NCBI RefSeq assembly: GCF_040901545.1 | Contig: NZ_JBBDYL010000043.1 | Coordinates: 44,891 to 108,890 of the forward strand | Length of the DNA stretch: 64,000 bases | Direction of reading: 5' to 3' | From: Sulfuricaulis sp040901545 | GTDB lineage: Bacteria; Pseudomonadota; Gammaproteobacteria; Acidiferrobacterales; Sulfurifustaceae | Shown: positions 26,686-39,440 of the stretch, one piece after another | Numbering within the stretch: the stretch's first letter is position 1 | Layout: the number at the start of each line of letters is the position of its first letter | Position numbers and translations under genes: made by a program | Notes under the pieces: model-generated | What the model saw: the letters and a program-made list of their open reading frames with translations, nothing else | The model's database searches: none | Told to the model about the DNA's origin: nothing

Positions 26686-27779
26686 CCGCGACTCCATACG
26701 GCGGGGAGAGCGATCAGCGGGCGATTGTGGGCGCGTCGCCAGAGCAGATAGGCGGCCACCAACGCCATCACGCCGTGTACCCACCACAGGCCGAGCGCCA
26801 GCGGCACGCGGCCGTTTTGCAGCATGGTTTCGCCAACGCCCAGCAGATTGGAGTACACAAAGTAGACAACGATGGCCGCGAACAGATTCGACATTTGTCC
26901 GCGCCGCACGTCGGTATAGGAAATCGCAACCGCATACAGCATCAATACAAACAGGGCGATGGTTTTCCCCAATCGCCAATGCAGCTCGGCACCGACATTA
27001 CGATCGCTGTATTGCGACAGCAGGTCAAGGGTTGGCAATCCCGCCGTCGGCACCGGCGCCTCCGTGGGTTTTTTTGGTTCGATACGCAGGCTATAGACAG
27101 CGAATTCGAGGATGCGGTAATCGGCCGTCCCCGGCTCTCCGTCGTAGAGCACTCCGTCCCGGAGCGCCAGAAACTTGTCGCCGGTTTTACCGTCAGTGAA
27201 TGGTTGTCCTGATTTGGCGATCAGCACCCCCTGTCGGTCCTGCTCCATGCTGCTGACAAAAATTCCCTCCAGATCGCCGTTCTTCGCGGCTTTTTCCGCG
27301 TAGACGATTCTCCCCGTCCCCTGCGCCTCGGTAAACACACCGGGGGAGATCAGACCCGGTTCAGAACGTTGCGTGCTTTCCATCTTGACCTGTTCAATCT
27401 GCCTGGCCGCGAGGGGCGTGAGATAGAACGCACCGATCAGCACGGCGAACCCGCATGCCAGCGCCAGCCAGGTCACCGGTTTCAGGAAATGCATCACCCC
27501 CACCCCGCAGGCGGCCAGCACCGTCATTTCGCTGTCACGGTACCAGCGGCTTAAGGTCAGGAGGATCCCGAGGTAAAAAGCCAGCGGCAAGAGTATGTCG
27601 ATCTTCGCCATCATCTGATAGCCGAGCAGGACATACAACACGGCCTCAGACTGGTCGCCGCGTGCGGCCCTGCCGAGCAGGAGCGTCAGGGTCATCAGGG
27701 TCACGACGATCAGCAGCACCACGGCAACGGCCAATATCATCGCCGCAGCCTCGCGGTAAAAGGCGCGGTCAATGATCAC
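26682..27779 (-). CDS. lptF: LPS export permease LptF
   Basis: A 365-residue LptF/LptG-family permease with the same 3+3 helix layout; 'SEMTVLAACGVGVMHFL' is the coupling-helix motif. It is divergent from pepA, a conserved gammaproteobacterial arrangement. The 215-bp gap (27780-27994) between them must hold both promoters; no convincing hexamer pair was found. Confidence 0.96.
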   Translation of the reverse strand: MIIDRAFYREAAAMILAVAVVLLIVVTLMTLTLLLGRAARGDQSEAVLYVLLGYQMMAKIDILLPLAFYLGILLTLSRWYRDSEMTVLAACGVGVMHFLKPVTWLALACGFAVLIGAFYLTPLAARQIEQVKMESTQRSEPGLISPGVFTEAQGTGRIVYAEKAAKNGDLEGIFVSSMEQDRQGVLIAKSGQPFTDGKTGDKFLALRDGVLYDGEPGTADYRILEFAVYSLRIEPKKPTEAPVPTAGLPTLDLLSQYSDRNVGAELHWRLGKTIALFVLMLYAVAISYTDVRRGQMSNLFAAIVVYFVYSNLLGVGETMLQNGRVPLALGLWWVHGVMALVAAYLLWRRAHNRPLIALPAVWSRG

Positions 27780-27994
27780 GGCAGGTACGCCATATCAGGT
27801 TTTGACAAGTTACAAGCAAACATTGGAAAATGCCTCCCGGAAACCAATCTGGAGGACTAGCAATCAAAAACACCGCTTTTTTCCGTACAGTCGCCCATAA
27901 GGACTTGATTGCAAAACGGAACCGTTACCCGAAGTCAACAAAAATATATCATATCTTCCCCCGGAGAGGCGGGAAATAAATTCAGGGAATCGGC

Positions 27995-29506
27995 ATGGAA
28001 TTCATTGTAAAAAGCGGTACCCCCGAAAAACAGCGTAGCGGTTGCATCGTCGTGGGTGTATTCGAATCGCGCAAACTCTCCGCCGTGGCGCATCAAATCG
28101 ACGAAGTTTCAGGCGGCGCCATCGGCGCCATCGTCCGCCGGGGCGATCTCGATGGAAAACCGGGTCAGACACTGTTGCTGCACAATATCCCCAATCTACC
28201 CAGCGAACGCGTGCTGCTTGTCGGCTGCGGCAAGGAAAAAGAATTCACCGACAGCCGCTATCGCGATGCCACCGCCAAGGCGGTGACGGCACTCAAGGAC
28301 ACCGGCGCGACGGAGATCACGTCCTATCTCACCGAACTCGACGTCAAAGGTCGAGACATATTCTGGAAAGTGCGTCAGGCGGTTGAAGTCAGCGAAAGCG
28401 CGCTATACCGGTTCGACAAGCTCAAGACCAAATCGAATAACAACCGCCGCGCCTTGCGTCGAGTCGTGCTCGCGGTTCCCAAGCGCAGCGATCTGGGTCC
28501 GGGCGAACAGGCTATCAACGAAGGACGAGCCATCGCGGAAGGGGTAAGACTGGCGCGCGACCTCGGCAATCTCCCCGGCAATCTCTGCACCCCCACTTAT
28601 CTCGCCGAGCAAGCGGTGGAAATCGGGAAGCTCTATGGGCTGAAAACCACCGTGCTGGAAAAAGCTGACATGCAGCAGCTGGGTATGGGCGCCTTATTGT
28701 CCGTGTCGCGCGGCAGCCGTCAGCCGCCAAAGTTGATCGTGCTCGAATACCAAGGTGGCAAAGCGGGGGAAGCACCGGTTGTGCTCGTGGGCAAGGGGCT
28801 GACGTTTGATGCCGGTGGGATATCGATCAAGCCGGCGGCCAACATGGATGAGATGAAATTCGATATGTGCGGCGGGGCATCCGTGCTCGGCGCGGTAAAA
28901 GCGGCGGCCGAACTGAAACTTCCGATTAATATTGTCGGAATCATCCCCAGCTCGGAAAACCTTCCCGATGGCGACGCCAACAAGCCGGGGGATATTGTCA
29001 CCAGCATGTCGGGCCAGACCGTTGAAGTCCTGAATACCGACGCTGAAGGCAGGCTGATTCTGTGCGATGCGCTGACCTATGCCGAGCGGTATAAACCCGC
29101 ATTCGTCATCGACATTGCCACACTCACCGGAGCGTGCGTCATCGCCCTCGGTGCGCATGCCAGCGGATTGCTGGCCAACCATGACCCGCTGGCGCGAGAA
29201 ATCGGCAACGCCGGAAAATACACGTATGATCGCATCTGGCAAATGCCCCTCTGGGATGAGTATCAGAAACAGCTCGACAGTAATTTTGCTGACATGGCCA
29301 ACGTCGGCGGGCGCGAGGCCGGCACGATTACCGGTGCCTGTTTTCTCTCGCGTTACGCAAAAAACTTCAAGTGGGCACATCTCGATATCGCCGGCACAGC
29401 CTGGAAAACCGGCAAGGAAAAAGGGGCGACTGGCCGGCCCGTGCCGCTGCTGGTACAGTTTCTCATCAACCGCGCCCGCAAGGATGGCGCCGACATGGAT
29501 ACATGA
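27995..29506 (+). CDS. pepA: Leucyl aminopeptidase PepA
   Basis: A 503-residue M17 metallopeptidase. The di-metal and catalytic motifs are intact: 'GKGLTFDAGGISIKP' and 'DMCGGASVLGA' in the middle, and the signature 'NTDAEGRLILCDAL' at about residues 347-360. It releases N-terminal leucine and other residues; E. coli PepA also acts as a DNA-binding architectural factor. Start ATG at 27995. It overlaps holC by 4 bp. Confidence 0.97.
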   Translation: MEFIVKSGTPEKQRSGCIVVGVFESRKLSAVAHQIDEVSGGAIGAIVRRGDLDGKPGQTLLLHNIPNLPSERVLLVGCGKEKEFTDSRYRDATAKAVTALKDTGATEITSYLTELDVKGRDIFWKVRQAVEVSESALYRFDKLKTKSNNNRRALRRVVLAVPKRSDLGPGEQAINEGRAIAEGVRLARDLGNLPGNLCTPTYLAEQAVEIGKLYGLKTTVLEKADMQQLGMGALLSVSRGSRQPPKLIVLEYQGGKAGEAPVVLVGKGLTFDAGGISIKPAANMDEMKFDMCGGASVLGAVKAAAELKLPINIVGIIPSSENLPDGDANKPGDIVTSMSGQTVEVLNTDAEGRLILCDALTYAERYKPAFVIDIATLTGACVIALGAHASGLLANHDPLAREIGNAGKYTYDRIWQMPLWDEYQKQLDSNFADMANVGGREAGTITGACFLSRYAKNFKWAHLDIAGTAWKTGKEKGATGRPVPLLVQFLINRARKDGADMDT

Positions 29507-29949
29507 CGCGCGTTGACTTTTACTTGCTCGACCACTCGACCGAAGGCGGCAGAGACGCCGCTGTCTGCAAGCTGGCCCACAAGGCATTTCGGCTCGGTCA
29601 TCACGTATACATCCTGACGGCCGACGATAATGACGCGCAACGCCTGGATCAACTGCTCTGGACCTTCCATGCCGGCAGTTTCATTCCCCATGGCATCAAC
29701 ATGCAATCGGAAGACACCGGACTTCCCGTACTCATCGGAAAAGAGGAGCCGCCCTCCGCGTTCGATGATGTCCTGATTACGCTCGCTCCCCGGGTTCCGG
29801 AGTGTTTCAGCCGGTTCCAGCGCGTGGCGGAAGTGGTGAATGGCGACGAAGACGACAAGGCGCGCGGCCGCGAGCGATTCCGGTTTTACCGAGACCGCGG
29901 TTATACGCTGCAAACGCATAAACTGGCGCTGGATTCCGGGTGGGCCTGA
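29503..29949 (+). CDS. holC: DNA polymerase III chi subunit
   Basis: A 148-residue protein starting at the ATGA overlap with pepA. 'TRVDFYLLDHSTEGGRDAAV' at the N-terminus, 'LLWTFHAGSFIPHG' and 'RFRFYRDRGYTLQTHKL' at the C-terminus match HolC. Chi links the clamp loader to single-strand-binding protein at the replication fork. A pepA-holC-valS order is common. Confidence 0.94.
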   Translation: MTRVDFYLLDHSTEGGRDAAVCKLAHKAFRLGHHVYILTADDNDAQRLDQLLWTFHAGSFIPHGINMQSEDTGLPVLIGKEEPPSAFDDVLITLAPRVPECFSRFQRVAEVVNGDEDDKARGRERFRFYRDRGYTLQTHKLALDSGWA

Positions 29950-29951
29950 AC

Positions 29952-31655
29952 ATGACCACGCCTGATTCGAAATACAAACACAAACCTTCGGAAAAACATA
30001 CTCTCGAAGAGGTCTTGAAATCGCTTCAAGACATGATTCGCAACGATCTCCTGGACGGTGAACGGGGAGACGCGCCAGCGGAAAAAATTCAACCATCCCC
30101 CTCCGCCACCAAGCCGGTGGATCGCGGCAACCGTCCTGGACCAATCAGGGAAGACTTCGCGCCGGCAACCGCCGGTTCGGGACCGGTCAACCTCGACGCC
30201 GTGATGCGGTCCTTGAAGGACCTGATCGGCAATGAGCTCGACACAGGCGATCATCTCCGTCCTGACGCTATCGCGTCCCGGACCGCTCTGGATGAAAATA
30301 ACGCGGATTTAAGCCAATCCGAGGAATTTGCCCCGCTCGATGAGGAGCTGACATTCGAGGATACGGAATCGCCGGTTGTCGGCGAGGAGTCCGCGCCGGC
30401 GGATGAATCCTTGTCACCCGTGAATGATCAAACCTCCGATGAACTCGCACCTGATGAATTCGCGCCACTGGATGAAGAGCTGAGTATCGAGGGGCCGGTT
30501 GACATCGCTCCGTCCCCGACACCCGACGATGCAGTGCCTGAACTTCCCGGTGAAATCTCGCCAGAATTGCTCAGAGAACCGGATAGTGAGCCGGCCTCGG
30601 CGTCGCCGGAACCGAAAGGCGAAGCCGATATCGATGCGGGTGATCAGCAGGAATTCATGCTGGATGATTTGCCGCCACGCGTAAATGAAAGCGAAGCGTT
30701 TGCGCCGAATGACATTCAGGAACCCGAAGCGGATCCGGGAATCGAAGCCGAGAGTTCCCCGGATGCCGGCGGAATTGACGAACCGCTACCGACAATAGAT
30801 GTCGAGGAAACGTTCGATGAAAACAACTATTTTCAACCTGACACACCACCATCGGAAACCCTGCCCTCCGAGCTGCAAGAGATACAGGAAATTATCGTCA
30901 CCGCGCTAGGCACTCCGCCCGAATCCGAAGCTCCGCGTCAATCCGAAACCTCGGAAACCGGTGAACAGCAAAAACGGGGTCAGGACTTGGCGCCGGCAAC
31001 GGAAACCCAACCCCCACCGGAGCATGTATCAAAGGCGCCCGACGATAACGGACTCACGCTCGAAATCGCTGAAGAATCCGACACGGGGGATCACAAGCTG
31101 CCTGTTGTCGACTTTGACAGCGTTTCGCTTGTGCCGCCGAGGGAAGAGCAACAGCCGCCTGCGATTTCCTCCGACGACAAGTCCGGGGTAGAAACAACGA
31201 CCCTTCCGGAAGCCTCGGATGAAGCCCCCCTCGGGACCCGAGGTACGACATCCCGAGAAATCGGAGTTGAGGGCGAACCGGAAGCGGGCAACGAGATGAC
31301 GCCGGACAACCGCTCGGCAACTCCCGAGTCCCGGAAATCACGCAAAACCAGGAGGACATCCGCGTCAAAACCTGAAATTCCCGAATCAACTTCAGCTTCC
31401 AGCCTCGATGATATCCCGGTTCTGAAGGACGTGGTTTCGCCTCCGACCGGCAGTACGCTGAAGACTGAACCATCCTCGACACCCTCCAAGGATCGTCTGC
31501 CCAGACCGAACCGCGCGCGTGAGATCGTCGTCCGCGCCGTTGCCAAACTTAATGTCGAGATGCGCAAGTCGGGCGGCACCGGGATCGACACAAAAACCAT
31601 CCTCCGCCTGCAAAAGTTAATACAAGAGCAACTCGAGAAAGACGGAGACGAATGA
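29952..31655 (+). CDS. Long acidic disordered protein between holC and valS
   Basis: About 567 residues, dominated by Asp, Glu, Pro and Ser. Two similar amphipathic helices near the N-terminus ('TLEEVLKSLQDMIRNDLLDG', 'LDAVMRSLKDLIGNELDTG') are followed by repeated acidic motifs 'EFAPLDEELTFED' and 'EFAPLDEELSIEG', a long disordered stretch, the motif 'LDDIPVLKDVV' near residue 490, and a basic helical C-terminus ('REIVVRAVAKLNVEMRK'). The IPVLxDVV motif and the position beside holC recall DUF2486-like proteins of betaproteobacteria; this is a suggestion. ATG 29952 overlaps nothing; GTG 29940 is an alternative start. Confidence 0.7.
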   Translation: MTTPDSKYKHKPSEKHTLEEVLKSLQDMIRNDLLDGERGDAPAEKIQPSPSATKPVDRGNRPGPIREDFAPATAGSGPVNLDAVMRSLKDLIGNELDTGDHLRPDAIASRTALDENNADLSQSEEFAPLDEELTFEDTESPVVGEESAPADESLSPVNDQTSDELAPDEFAPLDEELSIEGPVDIAPSPTPDDAVPELPGEISPELLREPDSEPASASPEPKGEADIDAGDQQEFMLDDLPPRVNESEAFAPNDIQEPEADPGIEAESSPDAGGIDEPLPTIDVEETFDENNYFQPDTPPSETLPSELQEIQEIIVTALGTPPESEAPRQSETSETGEQQKRGQDLAPATETQPPPEHVSKAPDDNGLTLEIAEESDTGDHKLPVVDFDSVSLVPPREEQQPPAISSDDKSGVETTTLPEASDEAPLGTRGTTSREIGVEGEPEAGNEMTPDNRSATPESRKSRKTRRTSASKPEIPESTSASSLDDIPVLKDVVSPPTGSTLKTEPSSTPSKDRLPRPNRAREIVVRAVAKLNVEMRKSGGTGIDTKTILRLQKLIQEQLEKDGDE

Positions 31656-31731
31656 AGGCCGCTGACTAAATTAGTGAAAATCTGCGCCTGCACATCTAGA
31701 ATGTTGTTCGCTGCCATTCGCAACTGATTCA

Positions 31732-34686
<2,955 letters not shown>

Positions 34687-34728
34687 GTCATCCCGCGACA
34701 CCGGGCTGAAGCTGTCCACGATGCCGGA

Positions 34729-35316
34729 TCAATCCCGGATCAACTCGCCATTTACGATCCTGATACGATCGCCCACGGCCGCATTGGGTGAATTGGCGAG
34801 GATAAGTTGCTGGCTGGTACCGTCATTCATGCGCACACCGACACGATAGCGCTCGACTTTGTTTGCATTCTTTTCGATCTCGTGTCCGGCAATGGCGCCG
34901 CCGACGGCTCCGGCCACGGTGGCAAGGTCCTTACCGCGCCCTTTTCCGATTTGATGCCCGACAATGCCGCCGACGAGACCGCCCGCGATCGCGCCGCCTC
35001 CGGTCGCCTGGCCTTTTTCCGTGAAGCGCTCGATAGATTCAATCACGCCGCAGTCGGCGCAAGTTTTAGGCACGGATACAGCGGCGGTGTTGGCGACTTT
35101 GTTTGCGGGTGCGGTCGTTTTACTCGCGGTCTGTTTTTTGATTCCTGAGGTCGGCGCGGCAGCAGTCGGATGGGTCCCGGCAGTTTCTTCCGGTTTTGCC
35201 TGGGACGGAGAATAAGGGATCACGCCGGTCATCACAGCGGCGGTAACTGCTCCAACCACGAGCAAGGATCCGGCGGCGATAGCCGCGAGCATTTTTTTGT
35301 TTCCAGATATAGCCAT
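34729..35316 (-). CDS. Glycine-zipper 2TM-domain protein
   Basis: A 195-residue protein: N-terminal membrane helix or uncleaved signal (about 9-31), a Thr/Pro/Ala-rich linker, then a 'TCADCGVIESI' segment and a glycine-zipper region 'GGAIAGGLVGGIVGHQIGKG' plus 'VAGAVGGAIAGHEIEKN' like that of SlyB/17-kDa-antigen proteins, and a small C-terminal beta domain. These proteins sit in the envelope; specific role unknown. It has no lipobox cysteine at the N-terminus. Convergent with valS. Confidence 0.85.
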   Translation of the reverse strand: MAISGNKKMLAAIAAGSLLVVGAVTAAVMTGVIPYSPSQAKPEETAGTHPTAAAPTSGIKKQTASKTTAPANKVANTAAVSVPKTCADCGVIESIERFTEKGQATGGGAIAGGLVGGIVGHQIGKGRGKDLATVAGAVGGAIAGHEIEKNANKVERYRVGVRMNDGTSQQLILANSPNAAVGDRIRIVNGELIRD

Positions 35317-35665
35317 GTAACCTCCTGTATGAACACGTGGGCCTCACTAACGCCCCTTGAAAGCAGGGAAGCCGCTTCCAGCAATCTTCTGATAATATAG
35401 CCCAGACATTAGGCATTAACGCGCCAACTTCAACAAAGTTTACAATTGAAACCCGTAAAAACCGGCGGGAATTCCATTAGACAACAAGGTCTTGCTGCAC
35501 AAGTTGGCGTGGATTGGCGTTGGTATCGCAATCCAGATAATAATATCGCTCGATTAGCCAGGCTGCATCAGGCTTTTCCCCGACAATCAAGGATGAACGA
35601 CCTGGCGTGTCAATGATTTCATTCACCACAACAACCACTTTCCCCATACCCTCAAGGAGACAGAC
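35317..35665. other. Noncoding region before small secreted protein
   Basis: A 349-bp gap between divergent genes, moderately AT-rich. An AGGAGG ribosome-binding site for the glycine-zipper gene lies at its left end, and AAGGAGA for the 35666 gene at its right end. Nothing else recognised. Confidence 0.5.
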
Positions 35666-35917
35666 ATGAAGAAGTTTCAGCTCACTACATTAGCGACAGT
35701 ATTGTTGCTGATATCGACCAGTGCCTTCGCTTTTCACTGCCCCAAAGAAATGAAAAAAATCGATGCGGCGTTGGCGGCGAAGCCACAGCTGACCTCAGCG
35801 CAAATGACGGAAGTGAAAAAGTTGCGCGCCGAAGGTGAGACCTTCCACAAGGCGGGCAAACACCAGGAAGCGTTAGACGCTCTCGGCAAAGCCCAGCAGA
35901 TTCTGAAAATCCAGTAA
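35666..35917 (+). CDS. Small secreted helical protein
   Basis: An 83-residue protein with a clear signal peptide (cleavage near 'SAFA-FHCPKEM'). The mature ~60 residues are helical, with a single Cys and a TPR-like helix pair ('LRAEGETFHKAGKHQEALDA'). Good AAGGAGA ribosome-binding site. Periplasmic; function unknown. Small proteins of this type are often annotated as conserved hypothetical. Confidence 0.75.
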   Translation: MKKFQLTTLATVLLLISTSAFAFHCPKEMKKIDAALAAKPQLTSAQMTEVKKLRAEGETFHKAGKHQEALDALGKAQQILKIQ

Positions 35918-35948
35918 AGACCGAAATTCATACCATTTCAGTTCGAAT

Positions 35949-35980
35949 ATTACCCTCCGATGGAAGCATCGGAGGGTAAT
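35949..35980 (+). terminator. 14-bp perfect stem-loop
   Basis: ATTACCCTCCGATG and its exact complement surround a GAAG loop, 32 bp after the stop of the small secreted protein. A stable stem without a T tract: a likely 3' end stabiliser or terminator. Confidence 0.55.
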
Positions 35981-36127
35981 AACGGATATTCCCCCTCGCA
36001 ACGGTTTCGAATAAGCGGCTGACACAGATTGCCAATTGCTTGGTCGCGTTGTCGCTATGTGCGACCATAACGTGTTGGCGGTTATTTCCCGTGAATTTCT
36101 TTCCATAAGTTATCAAAAGGAGCAACT

Positions 36128-36835
36128 ATGAAGACTGGCCTACTGCTTGGCGTTTTTTTCACGGCTATAGCCGTTAACGCCTACGCGAAAGACCCATCAA
36201 CCGGGCTTAAAACGGACATGCAGAAATTCAGCTACACGGTGGGATATCAGCTTGGGCAAAACCTGAAGCGCCAAAAACTCGCGGTTGACCCGAAGATTGC
36301 CGCCGAGGGCATGCGGAATGCACTGAGCGACACACCGTCAAAGCTTTCACCTGAAGAGATGCAGGCGTCCGTACAGGCTTACCAAAAAAGAGCACAGGAG
36401 AAACTGGCCGCACAAGCGAACAAGAATCTCGAAGCCGGACAGGCCTTCCTGGAAGCCAACAAGAAAAAAGCAGGTGTCGTCGTTTTACCCAGCGGACTGC
36501 AATACAAGGTCATCTCGACAGGGAGTGGCAAGCAGCCGAAACCCGCGGATACCGTCATCGCCCATTATCGTGGAACTCTCATTAACGGAACGGAGTTCGA
36601 CAGTTCCTTCAAACGTAACGAACCGGCCACTTTTCCGGTTAATGGCGTCATCAAAGGCTGGCAGGAAGCCCTGCCCATGATGAAAGAAGGTTCAAAATGG
36701 CAGATTTATATTCCAGCGGAGCTTGCCTACGGCGCAAACGGCGCGGGAAACGCCATCGGCCCGAATGAAGTTCTGATTTTCGATATCGAACTGCTTACCG
36801 TGAAGACGGAGGCGGAAGGCAAGGAAAGCAAATAA
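36128..36835 (+). CDS. FKBP-type peptidyl-prolyl isomerase (Mip/FkpA-like)
   Basis: A 235-residue exported protein: signal peptide (cleavage near 'VNAYAKDP'), an N-terminal dimerisation domain with the typical 'FSYTVGYQLGQNLKRQ' start and a long helix, and a C-terminal FKBP domain ('GKQPKPADTVIAHYRGTL', 'FDSSFKRNEPATFPVNGVIKGW' region, 'IYIPAELAYG'). It catalyses proline isomerisation and acts as a periplasmic chaperone. AAGGAG precedes the ATG. Confidence 0.93.
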   Translation: MKTGLLLGVFFTAIAVNAYAKDPSTGLKTDMQKFSYTVGYQLGQNLKRQKLAVDPKIAAEGMRNALSDTPSKLSPEEMQASVQAYQKRAQEKLAAQANKNLEAGQAFLEANKKKAGVVVLPSGLQYKVISTGSGKQPKPADTVIAHYRGTLINGTEFDSSFKRNEPATFPVNGVIKGWQEALPMMKEGSKWQIYIPAELAYGANGAGNAIGPNEVLIFDIELLTVKTEAEGKESK

Positions 36836-36878
36836 TACCGAGGAGAATTCCAGCATGCGAGGAACAGATAAATGGTTG

Positions 36879-38459
36879 TTAATGTTCGCGCGTTGCGAGA
36901 AATTTAATTTGTGGCCAACGCTCGATCGTAAGATGGAGATTGACCATTGTCGGTGCAAGGTATGTCAGATTTCCGGCTCGATCGAGCGCCAGCCGCGTTT
37001 CACCGTTTTTCCGAAATTCATCCAGTGTTTTTGAATCGTAACTTTCTATCCAGCGCGCGGTGGCAACGTCAATCGAATCGTAGCTGCAATCCACGCTGTA
37101 TTCATGCTTGAGCCGATAGGCAACGACGTCGAATTGCAGTGTCCCGACCGCCCCGAGAATCAGATCATTGCTGATGAGTGGCCTGAAAACCTGAGTCGCC
37201 CCTTCCTCGCTCAACTGATCCAGGCCCTTTTGCAGGGCTTTCATTCTTAACGGGTCGCGCAACACCACACGGCGAAAAAGTTCAGGCGCGAAATAGGGAA
37301 TCCCGGTAAATTTTAGATTTTCGCCTTGTGTAAACGTGTCGCCGATCTGTATTGTGCCATGGTTATGAACTCCGATAATGTCACCGGCGCAGGCAAAGTC
37401 AACCTGCTCGCGTTCACGTGCCATAAAAGTGATCGCGTTGGCAATCTGAATCTCCCGATTGAGACGGACATGATAAATTTTCATTGCCTTGCGATATGCC
37501 CCGGACGTGATGCGTACGAATGCAATGCGATCGCGATGCTTGGGGTCCATGTTCGCCTGGATTTTGAAGACAAATCCGGTAAACGGAGATTCCGTTGGTG
37601 TTACGGGCCGCGAAGTGGTTATACCGGCACGCGGTGACGGGGCATGCTGGACAAAGTGATCGAGCAATTCATGAACGCCAAAATTATTCACCGCCGACCC
37701 GAAAAAAACCGGCGTTTGCTCACTGCGTTGATACTCTCCAGGATGAAATTCATGACTGGCGGTTTTGATCAATTCTATTTCAGCGCGTAATTCAGCTGCC
37801 TGCTGGCCGAGCAGGCTGTCCAGGTCCGGGTTGTCGATACCGCGGATCACGACACCCGTCTGGATCCTGCCTCCGTGTTGTGGACTGAAAAGATGCACGC
37901 TGTCAGTAATCAGATGATAAACACCCTTGAAGCGCCTGCCACTTCCAATCGGCCAAGTCACTGGCGCGCAGCGAATCTTGAGTACGGCTTCGACTTCGTC
38001 CAGAAGCTCAACGGGATTACGGGATTCGCGATCGAACTTGTTGATGAACGTCATAATTGGCGTATTTCGCAGACGACATACTTCCATCAACTTGATCGTG
38101 CGTTCTTCGACACCCTTCGAGCCGTCGATTACCATCAATGCCGAATCCACGGCCGTAAGCGTACGGTAGGTGTCTTCCGAGAAATCTTCGTGACCGGGCG
38201 TATCGAGGAGATTAATAATGTGGTGTCGATACGGAAACTGCATTACCGAGGACGTTACGGATATACCACGCTGCTTTTCGAGCTCCATCCAGTCGGATGT
38301 GGCGTGGCGCGCTGCCTTGCGTCCTTTGACAGCCCCCGCCAGCTGAATCGCGCCGCCAAACAGCAGCAGTTTTTCGGTCAGCGTGGTTTTACCCGCGTCA
38401 GGATGGGAGATGATCGCGAAAGTCCGCCGCCGCGCAATCTCCTGACTTAATTCAGCCAT
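36879..38459 (-). CDS. prfC: Peptide chain release factor 3
   Basis: A 526-residue translational GTPase. G1 'HPDAGKTT' (about 19-26), G2/G3 'RGISVTSSVMQF' and 'LDTPGHEDFSEDTY', G4 'NKFDRE' are all intact. RF3 removes RF1/RF2 from the ribosome after peptide release. It stands convergent with the FKBP gene and 130 bp upstream of the cspA terminator. Confidence 0.97.
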   Translation of the reverse strand: MAELSQEIARRRTFAIISHPDAGKTTLTEKLLLFGGAIQLAGAVKGRKAARHATSDWMELEKQRGISVTSSVMQFPYRHHIINLLDTPGHEDFSEDTYRTLTAVDSALMVIDGSKGVEERTIKLMEVCRLRNTPIMTFINKFDRESRNPVELLDEVEAVLKIRCAPVTWPIGSGRRFKGVYHLITDSVHLFSPQHGGRIQTGVVIRGIDNPDLDSLLGQQAAELRAEIELIKTASHEFHPGEYQRSEQTPVFFGSAVNNFGVHELLDHFVQHAPSPRAGITTSRPVTPTESPFTGFVFKIQANMDPKHRDRIAFVRITSGAYRKAMKIYHVRLNREIQIANAITFMAREREQVDFACAGDIIGVHNHGTIQIGDTFTQGENLKFTGIPYFAPELFRRVVLRDPLRMKALQKGLDQLSEEGATQVFRPLISNDLILGAVGTLQFDVVAYRLKHEYSVDCSYDSIDVATARWIESYDSKTLDEFRKNGETRLALDRAGNLTYLAPTMVNLHLTIERWPQIKFLATREH

Positions 38460-38536
38460 TGTCGGTTGCCTGATTGATAAAAATAAAGCCCGCGATTATA
38501 CAAAATCAGCTGTAAAGGGCCAGTTAGGTATTGTGC

Positions 38537-38567
38537 AAAAAAGAAACCCCGCCTGAAGCGGGGTTTC
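38537..38567 (-). terminator. Rho-independent terminator of cspA
   Basis: A 10-bp stem GAAACCCCGC/GCGGGGTTTC with a 5-nt loop, followed leftward by a run of six T. It lies 24 bp after the cspA stop. Confidence 0.92.
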
Positions 38568-38590
38568 ATAAGGTAAACTGCAATCAGCGA

Positions 38591-38794
38591 TTATTCGACG
38601 ACAACCTTGGTTGCCTGCATTCCTTTCGGGCCTTTCTGGGACTCGAAACTAACGCTCTGACCTTCTGCCAGGGACTTGAATCCATTGCCCTGAATTACGG
38701 AATGATGCACGAATACATCTTCGCCGCCATCCTGCGGCTTGATGAAGCCGAAACCTTTGGAATCGTTAAACCATTTTACTGTACCAGTACGCAT
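38591..38794 (-). CDS. cspA: Cold shock protein CspA family
   Basis: A 67-residue cold-shock-domain protein with RNP1 'KGFGFIKP' and RNP2 'VFVHHS', and the standard start 'MRTGTVKWFNDSKG'. It binds single-stranded RNA/DNA and melts mRNA structure. Strong terminator downstream. Confidence 0.96.
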   Translation of the reverse strand: MRTGTVKWFNDSKGFGFIKPQDGGEDVFVHHSVIQGNGFKSLAEGQSVSFESQKGPKGMQATKVVVE

Positions 38795-38983
38795 TAAAAT
38801 AACCTCAATAATTGATAATGTTTGCGATGCAGAGCGTGAGTAGAATTAACGGAAGCAACCTCGAGAGGAACTACCGAAAAATCCGACATCAAACTGCAGC
38901 CAACACACTATAGCCGATAGAATTCCGGATTACCAGAGCGAAACCGTGAAATTTTCCGGCATGACATACGGCCGCGGAGGCAG
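38795..38983 (-). promoter_or_regulatory. Probable long cspA leader
   Basis: About 190 bp of noncoding sequence upstream of cspA. csp mRNAs often have long structured 5' leaders; here TTATTTTAATGCG-type AT-rich sequence precedes the start. No definite cold-box motif was recognised. Confidence 0.3.
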
Positions 38984-39241
38984 TCAGTCATGATGCCAGT
39001 AGGTACGAATCCGGATGCGTGCGCGCAACGGGAAATCCAGTATTCCGCGACGGTGACGTTCATTTCGCAGGAACAGCTTGGCGGCGCGAAATCCCAGTCG
39101 AAAGGAGCGCCGGAAATATTCAACTTCGGTCAGATGTCCGCCTTTCAGGGCATGTTTAAATCCGGCATTAAAGCGGTTTCCCCTCAGGTACACCGGAATT
39201 TTCAATCCAATCTCGCCTGGCGTCGGATAGGTATAGCGCAT
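38984..39241 (-). CDS. Possible small basic protein
   Basis: An 85-residue frame 'MRYTYPTPGEIGLKIPVYLR' ... rich in Arg, Phe and Gly, with plausible residue composition. An overlapping + strand frame is less protein-like. No family recognised; the surrounding 38900-39440 has nothing else. Confidence 0.35.
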   Translation of the reverse strand: MRYTYPTPGEIGLKIPVYLRGNRFNAGFKHALKGGHLTEVEYFRRSFRLGFRAAKLFLRNERHRRGILDFPLRARIRIRTYWHHD

Positions 39242-39440
39242 GATCAGCTCAGAATCAGATGCCTTATCTGCTAAGTATAGACCCCCGGGTATGCCTGCTT
39301 CAGGACACCTGTCACGGTTATCAATCAGCTCGTCGCCTCAAGGAAAAAAATTACAGGGGTTAGTCTTAAAAGCGATGATCGCCATTAACAAAGCCAATGG
39401 AACAACAGATCATGGCGATAAATATTTGTGACGCGCCATC

